A stretch of DNA of 64,000 nucleotides, from positions 10,143,344 through 10,207,343 of the forward strand of contig NW_004624748.1 of the NCBI RefSeq assembly GCF_000247695.1. The letters are read 5' to 3'. Under the pieces are notes generated by a model, which searched no databases, was not told the origin of the DNA, and worked only from the letters and a program-made list of their open reading frames with translations. The stretch comes from Heterocephalus glaber (lineage: Eukaryota; Chordata; Mammalia; Rodentia; Bathyergidae). Below, piece by piece: positions 35,281 to 46,987 of the stretch. A program made the position numbers and the translations under genes. The stretch's first letter is position 1. Each line of letters opens with the position of its first letter.

Positions 35281-36700
35281 GCACTCTTTTAAAAAAATCT
35301 TCTAGGAGTATTAATCAAGAAAGATGTGATTTTCAGGAAACAGGAGATCTAACATGAAGGTTGAGGATGAGGCAACTGTGTATCGAGTACAAGGGCAACC
35401 AGGCAAGATTGGAGCAATCACCATGTCCAGGTAAGAGCTTCAGAACAAGAATGCCTGCAGAGCTGATGCATCTGTCTTGATTCAGGCAATTGAATGTCTA
35501 TGGACAATTGTTGACTGACTTGGTCCTGAGGTTGAGATGGACTCAATGGCAAGTATTGTACATATAAAACTGAGCAAATGAAGAAAACAGTTATTAACTA
35601 CAGGAAAAATAAAATTTGCATAAAATAATCAAAGAATATTATCATAACAATATAATCATTGGTTATTGGTTTAACCAAAATCATATAACACACATAAACA
35701 TACTCAGATAGATTGATAGATCTTGAGAGAAGATGCATGTGTGTGTGGATGGTAGTGGAAATAGAGCTAAATTTTCATTTCCCATGCGGGAAAGTCGAAG
35801 TGTAATGATTTCATCTAAAGACATGAAGAAACAATCTCAGTAATCTGATTTATTTTAAAAGCCAGAAAATATTTGGTTAAAAAAAGAGTCTAAACGAGCC
35901 ATTTAGGGTTATAGAGGTAAATGCCAAGAGAATCAGCTAGGAAGATATGAAGGTAGTTGTCTCTGCAAGGAGAAAATAAGAGATCTGGGTGGGTAGAGCT
36001 ATTTTTCATAATAAACCTTGCAAAACTATTTCACTTTTTAAATGTATGCATAACAAGGATCAAAATAAAATAAAATAAAATATATGTGACTCAAATCACT
36101 CACAGTTTTATCTTTGACATGTTAATGTACAGATACTACAAATTTATATATTACAGTAAATAATACATGGATTTTTTTTTCACAGCATACTTATGTCTTC
36201 TCTAACTGCCTTACCTTCCTCCACAGCATTTGCTTTCCAAAGTGTTGGAAATTGTGTTTCAGTAACTTCCCCTGAATTTCTGTTGACATTAGCAGACAGC
36301 TCATGTTCTCTTTGATGTTCCAGGAAAGAGCTCATCTCTGGCCTCATCTTAAAACTTTCATTAGGGAGCAACTTCAATTTTTGAAGTTCTGAGGCTATAA
36401 GAGGAATTTTTTTCTTTTTGGTTTGCTATTTACATTTGTGTTATTCATTGGTGGTGAAGGTGTTTCCAAATAAGTAGAATCAAGCTGTGAAATGAAAAAT
36501 TCCCTAAGATTAATAATACATACCATGTGTTAATACCAGGAGGTAAACTTTTAGGATGTTGTCCTAAGAATAATCAGAGATAAAAATTTTCATGCAAAAA
36601 TGTTTGTCAAATCCTTATTTATGAGAGAAAAACATTATGATACCCTTTATGCCTAACTGGGGGGGGGGCTGTGAGAATTACAATCCTTTCAAGTGCCAGA
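35281..36700. other. No recognisable gene; AT-rich
   Basis: AT-rich, with a (taaaa)n run at about 36062-36082 and a G run near 36660-36668. Nothing else stands out. Confidence 0.4.
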
Positions 36701-36704
36701 ACTG

Positions 36705-36927
36705 AGCCAGGTTTGGTGGCACAATCCCTTAATCCCAGTGAATTTGGAGGCTGAGGCAGGAGGGTCACAAATTCAAGTCCAGCTTGAGCAATTTAGTGAT
36801 TTAGCAAGACACTGTCTCAAAATTAAAAAATAAAAATAAAAAGGGCTGGGAATGTAGCTCAGTAGTAAAGTACTTGCTTAGCATGTGCAAGGCCCTCAGT
36901 TCAATCCCTGGCACTGGGGAAAAAAAG
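36705..36927 (+). mobile_element. B1-dID dimeric SINE
   Basis: Left half is 7SL/B1-like (gccaggtttggtggcacaat, ggaggctgaggcaggagggtca, gacactgtctcaaaa). An A-rich linker is followed by an ID monomer (gggctgggaatgtagctcag, gcttagcatgtgcaaggccc, gttcaatccctggcac) and an A tail. This dimer type is known from non-muroid rodents. Confidence 0.9.
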
Positions 36928-38490
36928 GCAGAATTATGTAACCATTAAGCAACATATTGAGACTATATATTGGCATGGGAGATATTCATAATATGTTGTT
37001 AAATGAAATAGATCCATAAATCCAAGACTATGTGTGTGTATATATAATTTTTGTAAATAAATCATCTATATAAGTATTTTTAAAAATAATGACATGAATC
37101 AAAATGTTTAAAATAGTCATTGCCCATGAGATCTTAAGTAACTCTACTTTGTTGTGTTTTTGTTTCCCAAGTCTTCTCTGTGAAGGATAAATACATTCTG
37201 TAATTAGAAAAAAAGTGCTAGTTTAAAAACTAAACCAAAAAAGTATACCCTACCTGATTTATTTGTCCTGCCACTGAGAAGACTTGACTTTAAGTGGTGA
37301 GGATTATTGGAGGAAAGAGAGTAGAAATCTTTTTGATTGATGCTATCATTGCCATAGTTCTAGATTTGGAAGGTTTCACATATTTTGGGCCAGTTGTATT
37401 ATTTATTCTGGCTGAGTGAGTAGACTTGTTTCTTATCATCCTTTGGATTCTTCAGATTACTGCCATTTTAGAGTTTATAAAGTAAACCATTCTAAGGTAT
37501 CAGATTTAATAGATTTGCTGTTTGACTTAAATCAAAGGCTCTATAAGCAGGGAATGAGGTAACTTGACAGTTTCTAGGCAATTAGAAGATTAGACTCCCT
37601 ATATGTTTTCCTCTACCTGCTTAGACAAGAGGCATTTTGTTACCATATAAATCTTTCATGCTACACTTGCCCCAGCAATGACAAGGAATACTGAGATTTA
37701 GTAAAATGCTCACCCCAGGCCACAGAGGAGAGAGTGCAGCAATGGCGTCTGTGAGCACAGCTGGCAGAGCGCCAGTGAAAGAGAGCTTGAGATGACGAGG
37801 AACATTTATAGAGCTGCTTACAAGATGCCCCATGCCATGTGCTGGCTGGACCACAGTCTGTGGGACAGTGAGCCAAGAAACTATTATTTTCCCTGGTTTT
37901 ACATTATAGACAGATACATCTATGAGGGAGAGAATGATAGTTGGATTTTAGGGCTAAGCCATCTGAATTCTTAAAAAAAAGGTCTCTTGAGATGCAAAGC
38001 CATGCTTGCCCAGGCTGTGCAAAGATTCCACAGAGACATGTGTAGTGGTTTCAAATCAGCTGAGAACAGACTCTACTGTATGAGGCAGTGGTTTATCTAG
38101 AAGTTTAAAACAACTTCCAGAGTGATTTTTGCCCACAAAATCATAGAAAGGATAATGTCTGTGAGGCTCTGAGAGAAGAATTCAGAAACAGCCAAGCTCT
38201 CTAGAGCATATAACTGAGGGACAGTGCAGAAAGGTTTTACCAGCAATTGAATCAGCCAAACCGCAGAGCAAACATAAATAAATATCTACTTTGTGCAGCT
38301 ACTATGAGGATAAGTGCTCTCAAAGGGTGGGGAGTGAGGCAGAAATCTTAAGACTGGTGAAATACACATGGCATAATGAAAAGTGAATGCCAAGTTCTTG
38401 GGGAAATGCTAGAAATCTATAAAGCTGTATTTCTAATTCCTTAGCGTCTATGAGTGTCTCTTAAGCACCACACTGACGCTGTCCTTATTT
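36928..38490. other. No recognisable feature
   Basis: Mostly AT-rich. A slightly GC-richer patch with 60-77 codon frames at 37621-37974 does not match a known protein. Confidence 0.4.
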
Positions 38491-38494
38491 ATTC

Positions 38495-38830
38495 TGTATT
38501 AGACAGCTTTCTTGTTGCTGTGACACAATGCCTGACACCCATAACTTAAAGGAGTAGAGTTTTAATTTGGCTTATGATTTCAGGGGATTCATTCCATGGC
38601 CAGATGGCTCTAAGGCAAAAATGTCATGGCAGCTCAAACATGCTTAGTTCATGATGTCTGGGAAGCAGAGAAGGGGAACAGTGCCAGTGAGGAAGGCATG
38701 AGGGCTAGAGATAGACCCTAAGGTCACACCTCTATCCTCTCCCAGACACACCCAAGATGGGCTTTATTAATTCCTTGGGCAAACCAAGTTTATAACCCAC
38801 TTTTTTCACATATTCATACCAGGTAAAACA
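38495..38830 (-). mobile_element. Antisense MaLR-like LTR remnant
   Basis: tgtattagacagctttcttgttgctgtgacac, cctgacacccataacttaaagg, caggggattcattccatggcc, cacctctatcctctcccagac. Same general family as 42301. Confidence 0.6.
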
Positions 38831-39059
38831 TAATCTGCATTTGCGAGGAGTGTTTTCCTCTCTACTATCTGTATACTGTCTTGTGTCTGAAGTCTCTATG
38901 TGACACTCAAAGGGGTCCTTGACTCAAAAAATGTTGAAAAGCCATTGGTGTACATGGGTGTTATATTGGAAAATGAAGGAATCTCATTTTTAATTTGTTT
39001 TATATTACAATTTATCATCCATTTGTTTGGATCTCACCAGTCACCATGCTTGATGCTTT

Positions 39060-39185
39060 AGCATTTATTCTTTCATTCAATTGCCACCCAACTTAGAAAG
39101 ACATCGTACTCATGACGGTGAAGTGATTTGCGCAGGACCTCACCACTAGTAGGAACCAGAGCTGTGCTGTCTCCTGGATGCAAGG
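39060..39185 (-). mobile_element. MIR SINE remnant
   Basis: Antisense MIR tail: ggtgaagtgatttgcgcaggacctcaccactagtaggaaccagagctgtg. Confidence 0.55.
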
Positions 39186-39449
39186 CTTAGTTTTCTTCAG
39201 AACCAACACAACACAGGGCTGTCTACATAGTTAGTGATCACAATCACTGATTGGCAGACTGGTATCATGTGAAGACAGATATTGAATTTGGGTAATGAAA
39301 ATCTATAAAAATTACTCGATTTCTGTAGGTTTTGCAAAACCTCAAATCCTAAAGGGTCAACCCTGCCCCCTCCCACATTCAAAGGATTCCCAATAGAATG
39401 GCAATTAAGAGAGACAGTTCATTCTATTTTTCAGCCTTTAGGAAGGAAG

Positions 39450-39960
39450 AAGTCTGGCGCATGCTACAATTTGGGTGAATCTTGAAGACTTTGTGTTAGG
39501 TGAATTAAGCCAGTTACAAAAAGACATACTACATGGTTCCACTTACCCTAGGTGTGCAATGCAGAGGAGTTGGATTTATAGATAAAAAGTAGAAAGGTAG
39601 CTGCCCGGAGCTGAAGGAAAGGGACAAGTGGAGTGATGCTTTATGGGAACAGAGTCTCAGTCTGAGAAGATTAGAAAGAGTTGTGGCGATTGGTCACAAA
39701 ACGGTGTGTATGTACTAAACACTATGGAGCCATACATTTGAAAGTGGTTGAGTGTTGTTTGTGAGACAGGGTCTCACTATATAGTTCAGGCTGGACTTGA
39801 ACTCACTATGTAGCACAGGCTGGCCTCAAACTCGTGGAGATCCTCCTGCCTCAGCCTCTTGAGTGCTTGGGATTACATACAGGTGAGCACCACCATGCCT
39901 GGCTTACAAGTGGTTGAATGTTATGTTATATGTATTTTATCACAAATAAAAATAATAAAA
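39450..39960 (+). mobile_element. Ancient L1 (L1M class) 3' end split by a B1
   Basis: Sense L1M 3' end: catgctacaatttgggtgaatcttgaagac, tgaattaagccagttacaaaaagaca, agctgcccggagctgaagg, and after the B1 gttatatgtattttatcacaaataaaaa, carrying the terminal AATAAA. Confidence 0.75.
39757..39907 (-). mobile_element. B1 SINE with internal duplication and TSD
   Basis: gagacagggtctcactatat, two successive ggctgg...gaactc / ggctggcctcaaactc blocks, cctgcctcagcctcttgagtg, accaccatgcctggc. Duplication aagtggttgagtgtt (39742-39756) and aagtggttgaatgtt (39908-39922), one mismatch. Confidence 0.9.
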
Positions 39961-39964
39961 ACTA

Positions 39965-40900
39965 TTTTAAATGACAGCTTGTGAGTCCACTTGCAGTAAG
40001 ATCCTGGAGGTGCATGGTTTTATTCCTGTGGCTCGTGAGGTGTGCTTTAGTGGGAAGACCTGATGCCAGAGCAGGCTGCTGTGCTGGGGAGCCACTCCCA
40101 GGTGAGCCTGGGCTCCCTGGTCCACATGTAGCATCTGGCTGTGAGCAGAAGCGGAGGCTCTCCCCCAGAGGCCAGCTTCCAAGTTGTCCTTGTCTCTAGT
40201 TGGTGGTTCATTGGGGCAGAATGAGGAACGTTTTATAATTAATTCCTCTATTAAATTCTACCCCCCCCTTATTAATAATGCACAAAGCAAAGGCAGTAAC
40301 ATTCCCCCACCAAGGTGTATAATACAAGACTCTCAGGACCCTCCAGCAAGAAAGAATCCTGCCAGAGCTCGCCTTTCCAAACCAGTAGCACTTGCATCTG
40401 GGACATCTCCCCTGAGCCACCCTACCCCTGGCAGACCAGCACCCCTGGAAGCCTTCACCAAGACAGGAGCAAGGTTATCAAAATGAAATGCTGATTCTCT
40501 GAATTTAAACCCCGAGGTTACTGGAGCCCCGCAAGCAGGGCCACTCTGAATGAATTCACAGCTGTGCACTTGCCAGGCAGCCTGGGAGCTTGGACATATC
40601 ACAGCAGTGACCTGGTGCTACTCCAACCCAAACAGATTTGTCACAGCAACGCAGGCTTCCAGGACGGCTAGAGCAGCATTGTGTGTGACAAACGAGGCCT
40701 CTGTCAGGACAAAGGGGGCTCTTAGTAGTCATTCTGCTTTGGCTGCTTTACACCCAGGAAAAGCCAGGGAACTTCTTTTGTCTGGACAGTGAAAACAAAA
40801 GTGATTCATTTCACCATGCACCAGCACCACATTCTTTGTGGTGGACCAGTGCAGGGAGGCCTGGCAGCCAGCAGTCCTTATAGCTACCACAGGCCTACTG
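39965..40900. other. No recognisable feature
   Basis: GC-richer than its surroundings, with several 70-100 codon frames on both strands (for example 40184-40486 plus and 40333-40602 minus), none recognised. Confidence 0.35.
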
Positions 40901-40904
40901 AGGC

Positions 40905-41060
40905 ACAGGGACTATTCTAGGTACTGGGCACACGTTGCCTGATTTAATCATCTCAGCAAAGCTGTGATGTAGAGATTATCCTCACATCATGTGGAAACTG
41001 AGATGCAAAGAGGTGAATGTCACTTGACTAGTGAATGGTAGCAGCAAAGACCAAATAGCT
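40905..41060 (-). mobile_element. MIR SINE remnant
   Basis: actattctaggtactgggcac, ctgatttaatcatctcagcaaagctgtgatgtag, gtggaaactgagatgcaaagag. Confidence 0.75.
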
Positions 41061-41307
41061 ACCAAAGTTCAGCTCACTCTCAGCTGACTACTGTCCTCAA
41101 CATGTACCTGCTAACTGTCTGAGAGGCCAAAGCAGTCTGCTGCTCTGACCATGTCTTAGTTACTTTCTCATCAGTGAGACACAATACCCAATACCAACAA
41201 CCTAAAGGAGGAAAGGTTTAATTCAGTTCACAGTTTGTAGAGGTTTCAGTCTATAGTCAGCTGGTTACATGGCCGAGGAGAAATAGCTCATGGCATGGAG
41301 ATGGGAA

Positions 41308-41308
41308 G

Positions 41309-41367
<59 letters not shown>

Positions 41368-41467
41368 NNNNNNNNNNNNNNNNNNNNNNNNNNNNNNNNN
41401 NNNNNNNNNNNNNNNNNNNNNNNNNNNNNNNNNNNNNNNNNNNNNNNNNNNNNNNNNNNNNNNNNNN

Positions 41468-41512
<45 letters not shown>

Positions 41513-41611
41513 AGAGAGAGAGAGAGACAGGGAGAGGGAGAGAGAGAGAACAAAAGAGAGGAAAGACAGAGGAGAAAGGGAGGGAGGCAGAGAGAGAGAG
41601 AGAGAGAGAGA
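41308..41611 (+). repeat. (GA)n microsatellite containing assembly gap
   Basis: ga repeat from about 41308 to 41367 and from 41468 on, with gacaggga and ggga interruptions to about 41611. True length is unknown because of the gap. The ORFs drawn across it are repeat artefacts. Confidence 0.9.
41368..41467. other. Assembly gap, 100 N
   Basis: Exactly 100 N. A round number is a conventional placeholder, so the real missing length is not known. Confidence 0.99.
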
Positions 41612-42159
41612 TATCAAGGGAGGAAGATATTCCTTTCTAGGCCACACACCCCTAGTGCCCCCTGCCTCCTCAGATAAGGCTTACCTCTCAGCATCACATT
41701 TACCTATATACTCGTCAGTAGACTAATCCACCGATGAGCATTATGTCCCATGATCCAGTCACCTCCCCAAAGCCTTATCTATGAGTGCATGAGGTTTTGG
41801 GAGGACATGCACATATAAACCATAACAGACCCTCCATCTCCAGGCATGTTGATTGGGAAAGTCTAGAATGTTCCTAATGGGCATCAAATATATATATCAA
41901 TTGGAACAAAAACAAAAGATACAAAGAGATTGAGATTCACAGATATTTTCTTTTTAAAGCCACAGAAAATGCCTCTGCTTTAAACTAGAATGTTTATATA
42001 GGCATATCTAAAAAAAATTAGGATAAGAAGATGAAGATCAAGGTTTCTATCAGTAATTAAACCATTGATCTGCTCTCTCTCAAGTATTGAGCCTGTAAGG
42101 ACCAGAAAGCTTCAGCTGAATGTGTTCCTACTTGCTGATTAGGTAATAAGAAACATCAT

Positions 42160-42179
42160 ATGTTTATTATAATAAACAT
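42160..42179. repeat. 20 bp perfect palindrome
   Basis: atgtttattataataaacat equals its own reverse complement. AT-rich; no protein site assigned. Confidence 0.8.
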
Positions 42180-42300
42180 CATTTGTCCATGTGACTTCAG
42201 ATGAGCATTTGTGGCCTTATCTAGAGGATAGCTGATCTCTCTCTCCTTTGTCATTTAACAAGACAGCCTTTCATCACAGCATGTGAGTGTGCTAAAGTGC

Positions 42301-42681
42301 TGCGTTAGTCAACTTTCCATCACAGTAACAAATGCCTGACATAATCAACTTACAGGGAGGAGAGTTTTGTTTTGGTTTATGGTTTCAGAGGTTTCACTCC
42401 ATGGTTTCTTGGCCCTGTTGCTTCGCGCTGGTGAAAGCATAATTCATGGTGGCAGTACATGGCAGAGGAGACCTGTTTACCTCATGGGAACTGGGACAAA
42501 GATGGAGGGAAGAAACTGGAGTCCAAATATCCCCCTCAAGGACATCCCCCTCAGTGATCTAACTTCCTTCTACTAGGCCAAACCTCTGAAAGTTCACCTC
42601 TTCCCAACAGTACTACAGACTGATGACCAAAATGACATGGGGCTTTTGGGAGATGTTTAAGATCCAACCCTAACCACAACA
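42301..42681 (-). mobile_element. Antisense MaLR-like solo LTR
   Basis: tgcgttagtcaactttccatcacagtaac, ggtttatggtttcagaggtttc, ggcagtacatggcagaggag, ctgatgaccaaaatgacatgg and a taaccacaaca end. Boundaries are TG...CA. Confidence 0.65.
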
Positions 42682-43129
42682 CATGCTAAGTGAGGAACTC
42701 GCTGGCATAGCGCCCAGAATTCCCCTTCACAAGCCCTTCTGGACTCTGTTGTAACCTATGCATGCCAGTTGGGGTGTACTACTGATCTACCAGCCCTGAC
42801 TTCCAGACACAGCCATCTCCCATCTCACCACCACTTAAGTCACATTTTTTGTTGACATTTGAGGCAGAACCTAAACACTGGTTTAGAAAATCTAGTTTTG
42901 GAATGCTCAAGTTTCAAATTCTAGTTTTGTTTTCAGGTGATAAGCAATTGTGGCTAAGCCATTGTCCCCTTAGTTTTCAGTTCCTGGGGACAATTTGGGA
43001 CCATAAATGAAAAAATTGAAGAGTCAAAAATTTAAGAACAGAATGGAGAGAAAGAAGGAGCTAAGAAGAGAGAGAAGGGAGAGCAAAATTACCTCAGGCT
43101 GAAGCAAAATCTATTCCTCATACATTAAT

Positions 43130-43195
43130 CCATTTGTTTCCAACAAGTATTTATTGAGTACCTACTATGTGCCAAAGCTCTATGTACTGGAGATA
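43130..43195 (-). mobile_element. LINE-2 3' end fragment
   Basis: aacaagtatttattgagtacctactatgtgccaaagctc is the antisense L2 3' terminus. Confidence 0.65.
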
Positions 43196-43372
43196 CAGTC
43201 ATGTGTCACTTGGGGTCTCAGCAGAAAGAGACAATTACTCCATAAAAATTAACAAAGGGGCTGTTTACAAAGGTGTAGGAGGGCTATAGTGGGCAACAGG
43301 GAAGACCTAAGAGATCACTAGCAGGAAGCTATTACCATTGCCAAGCCAGGAACGCAAGGGAAGACAACAGCT

Positions 43373-44346
43373 AAAGAAACCAGGCAAAGAATCTACGATT
43401 ATTTTAAAGTGGCTTTTCCTTCCATCCAGCACTCATCTTTTCCTTGACTAAGGAAACACAGTGGTCAAGGATATATTTTGTGCCTTAAGGCTAACAGTTA
43501 TACAATAGATCCATCCAAAATATGGCATTCTGCTTGTTGTTGCTATATAGAAGAGTAACATAGTCTTCAAAGAAAATGGAGAAGGTGGAAACCTATTGCT
43601 TCAAGAACATGTTCTGTGTTTTGAGCCAAGACCACAGTTAAGTATGCTTTGCCGGTTCTCTGTATCCAGTAGGTCCTGACTTCTTAATTGTTGGCTAGCT
43701 TTCAGGAAAGTAAGAATCAGTGCAGCTTGTGAGGTCTCTATGTTTACCCCAAAATGCTCTGTTCTTTCTGTAGCATGTGCCTTTGCTGTTGAAAGCTAAA
43801 TCCTCAAAACCAAAACCGAACAAGTGGACTAATGAGTCATTAAAGTAAATTGATGGTGTTGCTACTAATGCTTACCCCATCCGTCTGATACAAAAGAACT
43901 GGTAATGAATGGATCAGTAACACAGGGCAGATAGATGAATTCAACCTATTAGATAAGTGTGCTGCAGTTGCCTATGAATATGAGTTTCAAATATAAAGCC
44001 TTAACTTAGATTGTCATTGTTTTAGAATTGTCACTGCCTTAATGTTCAGACATCTATTTAAGTCATCCTGCTAAAGGAGAAATGCATGTTTGTTTATGGC
44101 TTTTTGTAAATATAAATGCAGTGATCTATGGGTTTAAACATTTTTTTGTGTGTCTGTGGAAATGTTTGTTAATCCAGCCAGTAGAGTTATTTACAGAAAA
44201 TGGAGCATGTAATTGTTCGTGTGCGAGAACTGTTTCACCCCAAAACTTTAGTCAGCTGAACTAAGATTATTTGTAAAAACTGAAATCCAGTGATTAAACA
44301 GAAGCTAGTATTCAGAAAAAAAAAAAAAAAGAAACCAGGCAAAGAA
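43373..44346 (+). pseudogene. Processed retrocopy (3'-UTR-like) with TSD and poly(A)
   Basis: Insert 43392-44330 ends with the signal ATTAAA at 44293-44298, then about 17 bases later a 15-A tail (44316-44330). The 19-base duplication aaagaaaccaggcaaagaa flanks it exactly (43373-43391 and 44328-44346; the leading A residues may belong to the tail). The body is AT-rich, without a long frame, as expected for a 3' UTR or non-coding RNA. I do not recognise the parent gene. It is inserted in an older repeat-like context. Confidence 0.8.
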
Positions 44347-45394
44347 GCCACCTATCAGAACAAAGCTTCTAGACAGCAACTCTAGCCTTTGGTAGAGGAG
44401 CACAGTTTTTGCTAAATCTTGGCCCAGTATTGAGGGAGCTGGGGTAATACTCAGAATGCTGATGGACCCAAATCAAAGCCAGAAGATAAAGAGATCCAAA
44501 GACTCCATCAGAGTTCTTGGAGTTTTAAGAACTCAGGCATAGAGTAGGGTAGAGAAGAGTGGATCTGGGGCCATTGGTGAACAGAGAACACCCAGCACAA
44601 GCGACATGAGCAGTATAGGAACCTGGACCTAAGTCTACCAATGTACCGTAGCAACTCAAGGATGTTGGGTCCTAAAAGAGCAAAGGCTCCACTAAGTCAG
44701 GAATGGAAGTTTTCTTTTGGAGTATGAAGGACCCATGATTGAGCCTCAAGGAATCCAAAGTCACTCAGCTCCTCTCTAGTCAGTGGCCCTCCCAGGGCTG
44801 GACCTGACTGTGTCTGACTTGCTTCTTTGATCCTGGCTCTGATTGGTGGGTTCCGCATCAGTGGTTTTCCTGAACTGAAGTTCTCATTAACCACCATCCC
44901 CCCACAGGGTAAGTGAGACAATAGAGGGAAATTCTTTCCGTGAATAAAAAGCAGCTACTTTCAAGCCCACATGGGGATTGACTATAAACAATGAAAAGTT
45001 AATTTCCAAAACATATTTATTCATTAAAGCAGGTCCTCCAAGGAGTCTCCCCCAAGCAGCACTTTGCCTATTTTATATTTCATGTACTGTTGAAAGCAAT
45101 AAAATTGCAACTTTAAAGATACCCTATGAATTCTTTTACATTTTTTTCCTGAGATTCTCTACAATCAATCTAATCAGCCGAGATTTCCCTGAATATCTCT
45201 GTAAGACAGGGAAGTGTTCCAGAATAGGCACCAGGGGATAGGACTGAACCCTATTAAGAGAATGTCCTGATTCTCGGTTTCTTTTTGCAGTTTTGAAAGT
45301 CTCCTTTGGAATGCAGAGAAGGTAAGAAAGGTCAGAGGACAAAGATGTTGAAAGGTGGAACTATCTGCTACTTAATGGAAGGGGGCAGTGGAAG

Positions 45395-45605
45395 GAAATA
45401 GTGGAAAGAGGATTCACTTTGGACATGGGTTTGAATCCCACATCCATCACTTCTTCTGGACAATTATTATTTTTTTTTTCTGGACAATTATTTAACATTT
45501 TCTTTGTCTCTCTGTGCCCATCTCTAGTGTGAGGATAGTGACAGACACTTCCTTGGGCTGTCTGAGGAGTAATAGAATAAAGAATGCAAAGCAACTGAAG
45601 CAGTT
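45395..45605 (+). mobile_element. MIR SINE remnant with internal duplication
   Basis: ggacatgggtttgaatcccacatccatcacttcttc, then tttctttgtctctctgtgcccatctct. Interrupted by the 15-base duplication described separately. Confidence 0.65.
45454..45492 (+). repeat. 15-base direct repeat around a T tract
   Basis: ttctggacaattatt at 45454-45468 and 45478-45492, separated by a T run. Either a tail-only retroposition on the minus strand or a 24 bp tandem duplication. Confidence 0.8.
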
Positions 45606-45735
45606 TGGTGCCCACAACAAAATAGTCAGCTCTGTTTTCTTCCCCAAAGTCAGGGGCACAGGATCCTGGGAGAACACTAGCAATATGGAGAGGCCCTTGG
45701 TTTGGGAAGATGTTTTCAATATTGTATTGGTTTCC
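45582..45735 (+). repeat. Dispersed local duplication, copy 1
   Basis: Shares caggggcacagga.cctgggagarcactag.aatatggagaggccc with 46376-46513. Copy 1 has an extra ~22 base segment near 45600-45625. It ends where an antisense LTR begins. Confidence 0.75.
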
Positions 45736-46144
45736 TGAAGATTCTATGACAAAGTATCACAAATTGGGTATCTTAGAAACAGAAATGTATTGCCGCACCA
45801 TTTTGGAGGTTGGAAGCATGGACTATGGTGTTGGTTGGGGGTTTCTTCCAGAGCAATGAGAGGGAATCTATCCAAAGCCTCTTGGTTCTGTTGGCCTTGG
45901 AAACTCCTTGGTTTGTTGAGGGCATTCTCCCTGTATCTGCACATCATCTTCCTTTCATGTATACTCACGTCTGTTGTCCAAATTTAATTTTTATAAGAAC
46001 ACCAGTCATACTGGATTAGGGTCCACCCTAATGACCTCATAACTTGATCATCTGCAAAGACCCCATTTCTAAATAAGGTTATATTTTCAGGTACAGGGGT
46101 TAGTCCCTCAGTATCTTTTTGGGGAACCCATTTCAACCTGTAAC
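45723..46144 (-). mobile_element. Antisense MaLR-like solo LTR
   Basis: tgtattggtttcctgaagattctatgac, accattttggaggttggaagc, gcacatcatcttcctttcatg, cctaatgacctcataacttg, ending caacctgtaaca. TG...CA bounded. Confidence 0.6.
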
Positions 46145-46375
46145 AGAAGCTAGCAGCCTTCCATTAGAGAGGGGGAAACCACGTATTTCTTCCCACACAT
46201 TTGTGTGACTCATTTTAAACAGTTTCTCTCCTCCAGTTTCCTCTTGGCCACATCTTGAATTGAATTCTGGTCAGTAGGATTTAAGTATGAAGATGAGGGG
46301 TGGGGGCTGGGTCAAAGGCCATGTTAGGCAAACAGAATGTGCGTTTCCTAATATGTGGTTAGGAGAAAAGCTATG

Positions 46376-46513
46376 GAATGCAAAGCAACCAAAACAGGCT
46401 CTGTTCTTTTTTCCTCCATGTCAGGGGCACAGGAGCCTGGGAGAGCACTAGTAATATGGAGAGGCCCCTGGTTTGGAAAGATTACTAGCAGGAATTATAT
46501 TGTTTTCCTGGGG
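46376..46513 (+). repeat. Dispersed local duplication, copy 2
   Basis: Begins with the shared gaatgcaaagcaac and continues through gctctgttctttttt, gtcaggggcacaggagcctggg and gatatgg-like matches to copy 1, 794 bases upstream. Confidence 0.75.
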
Positions 46514-46514
46514 C

Positions 46515-46640
46515 TAGAAATGTATTCATTTATAAATTAAATATTTAATAATACCCACCTGATGGTGTTGTTGGGAAAATCAAGTTAGGTAAATTAAAGA
46601 AAGTGCTTACTGTAGTTCCTGATACTGTACATATTCAACA
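46515..46640 (+). mobile_element. MIR SINE 3' part
   Basis: aataatacccacctgatggtgttgttgggaaaatcaag, gtgcttactgtagttcctgatactgtacatattcaaca fit the sense MIR 3' half. Confidence 0.5.
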
Positions 46641-46719
46641 ATGTTACATATTCCTTTTTTGCAAAAAATTTTATTAACTTTTATGTTGCAATACTCAGTA
46701 CATATGTACATTAATAATA

Positions 46720-46987
46720 GTTATTACAGAAAACATTTATTAACAGTGTCATGTGTAAGGCATTGTCTGTTTGCTCCATATTATCTAATTAAATCTCTAC
46801 AACCACTCCAGTGAGGTAGACATGATTATTTCTCTTTTTTTATTATTTATTTTTTATAACTTTAGAAATGGAGGCTTAGAAAGACTAAGTAATTTGCCTA
46901 CAGGTCTCTCTTCATAACTGATATAGGAGAATTTGGAACTCATTTGCTGCAAAGTCTACACTGGGTCTCTGACCTACACTGCCTCCT
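46720..46987 (-). mobile_element. MIR SINE remnant
   Basis: aacatttattaacagtgtcatgtgtaaggc, ctccatattatctaattaaatctctacaaccactccagtgaggtagac, aaatggaggcttagaaag, gtaatttgcctacagg. A T-rich insertion sits in the middle. Confidence 0.75.

Larger units (their letters stand above)
41152..41826 (-). mobile_element. Antisense MaLR-like LTR with GA expansion
   Basis: TG...CA bounded. tgtcttagttactttctcatcagtgagacac and cagtttgtagaggtttcagtctatag match the LTRs at 21845 and 13313. The middle is replaced by a GA tract with an assembly gap; the right part resumes with gatccagtcacctccccaaagcc and aaccataaca. Confidence 0.65.

Noticed and set aside
41290..41726. 116-143 codon frames of RE/ER or LS repeats
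   Set aside because: Translation of a (GA)n tract through 100 N.
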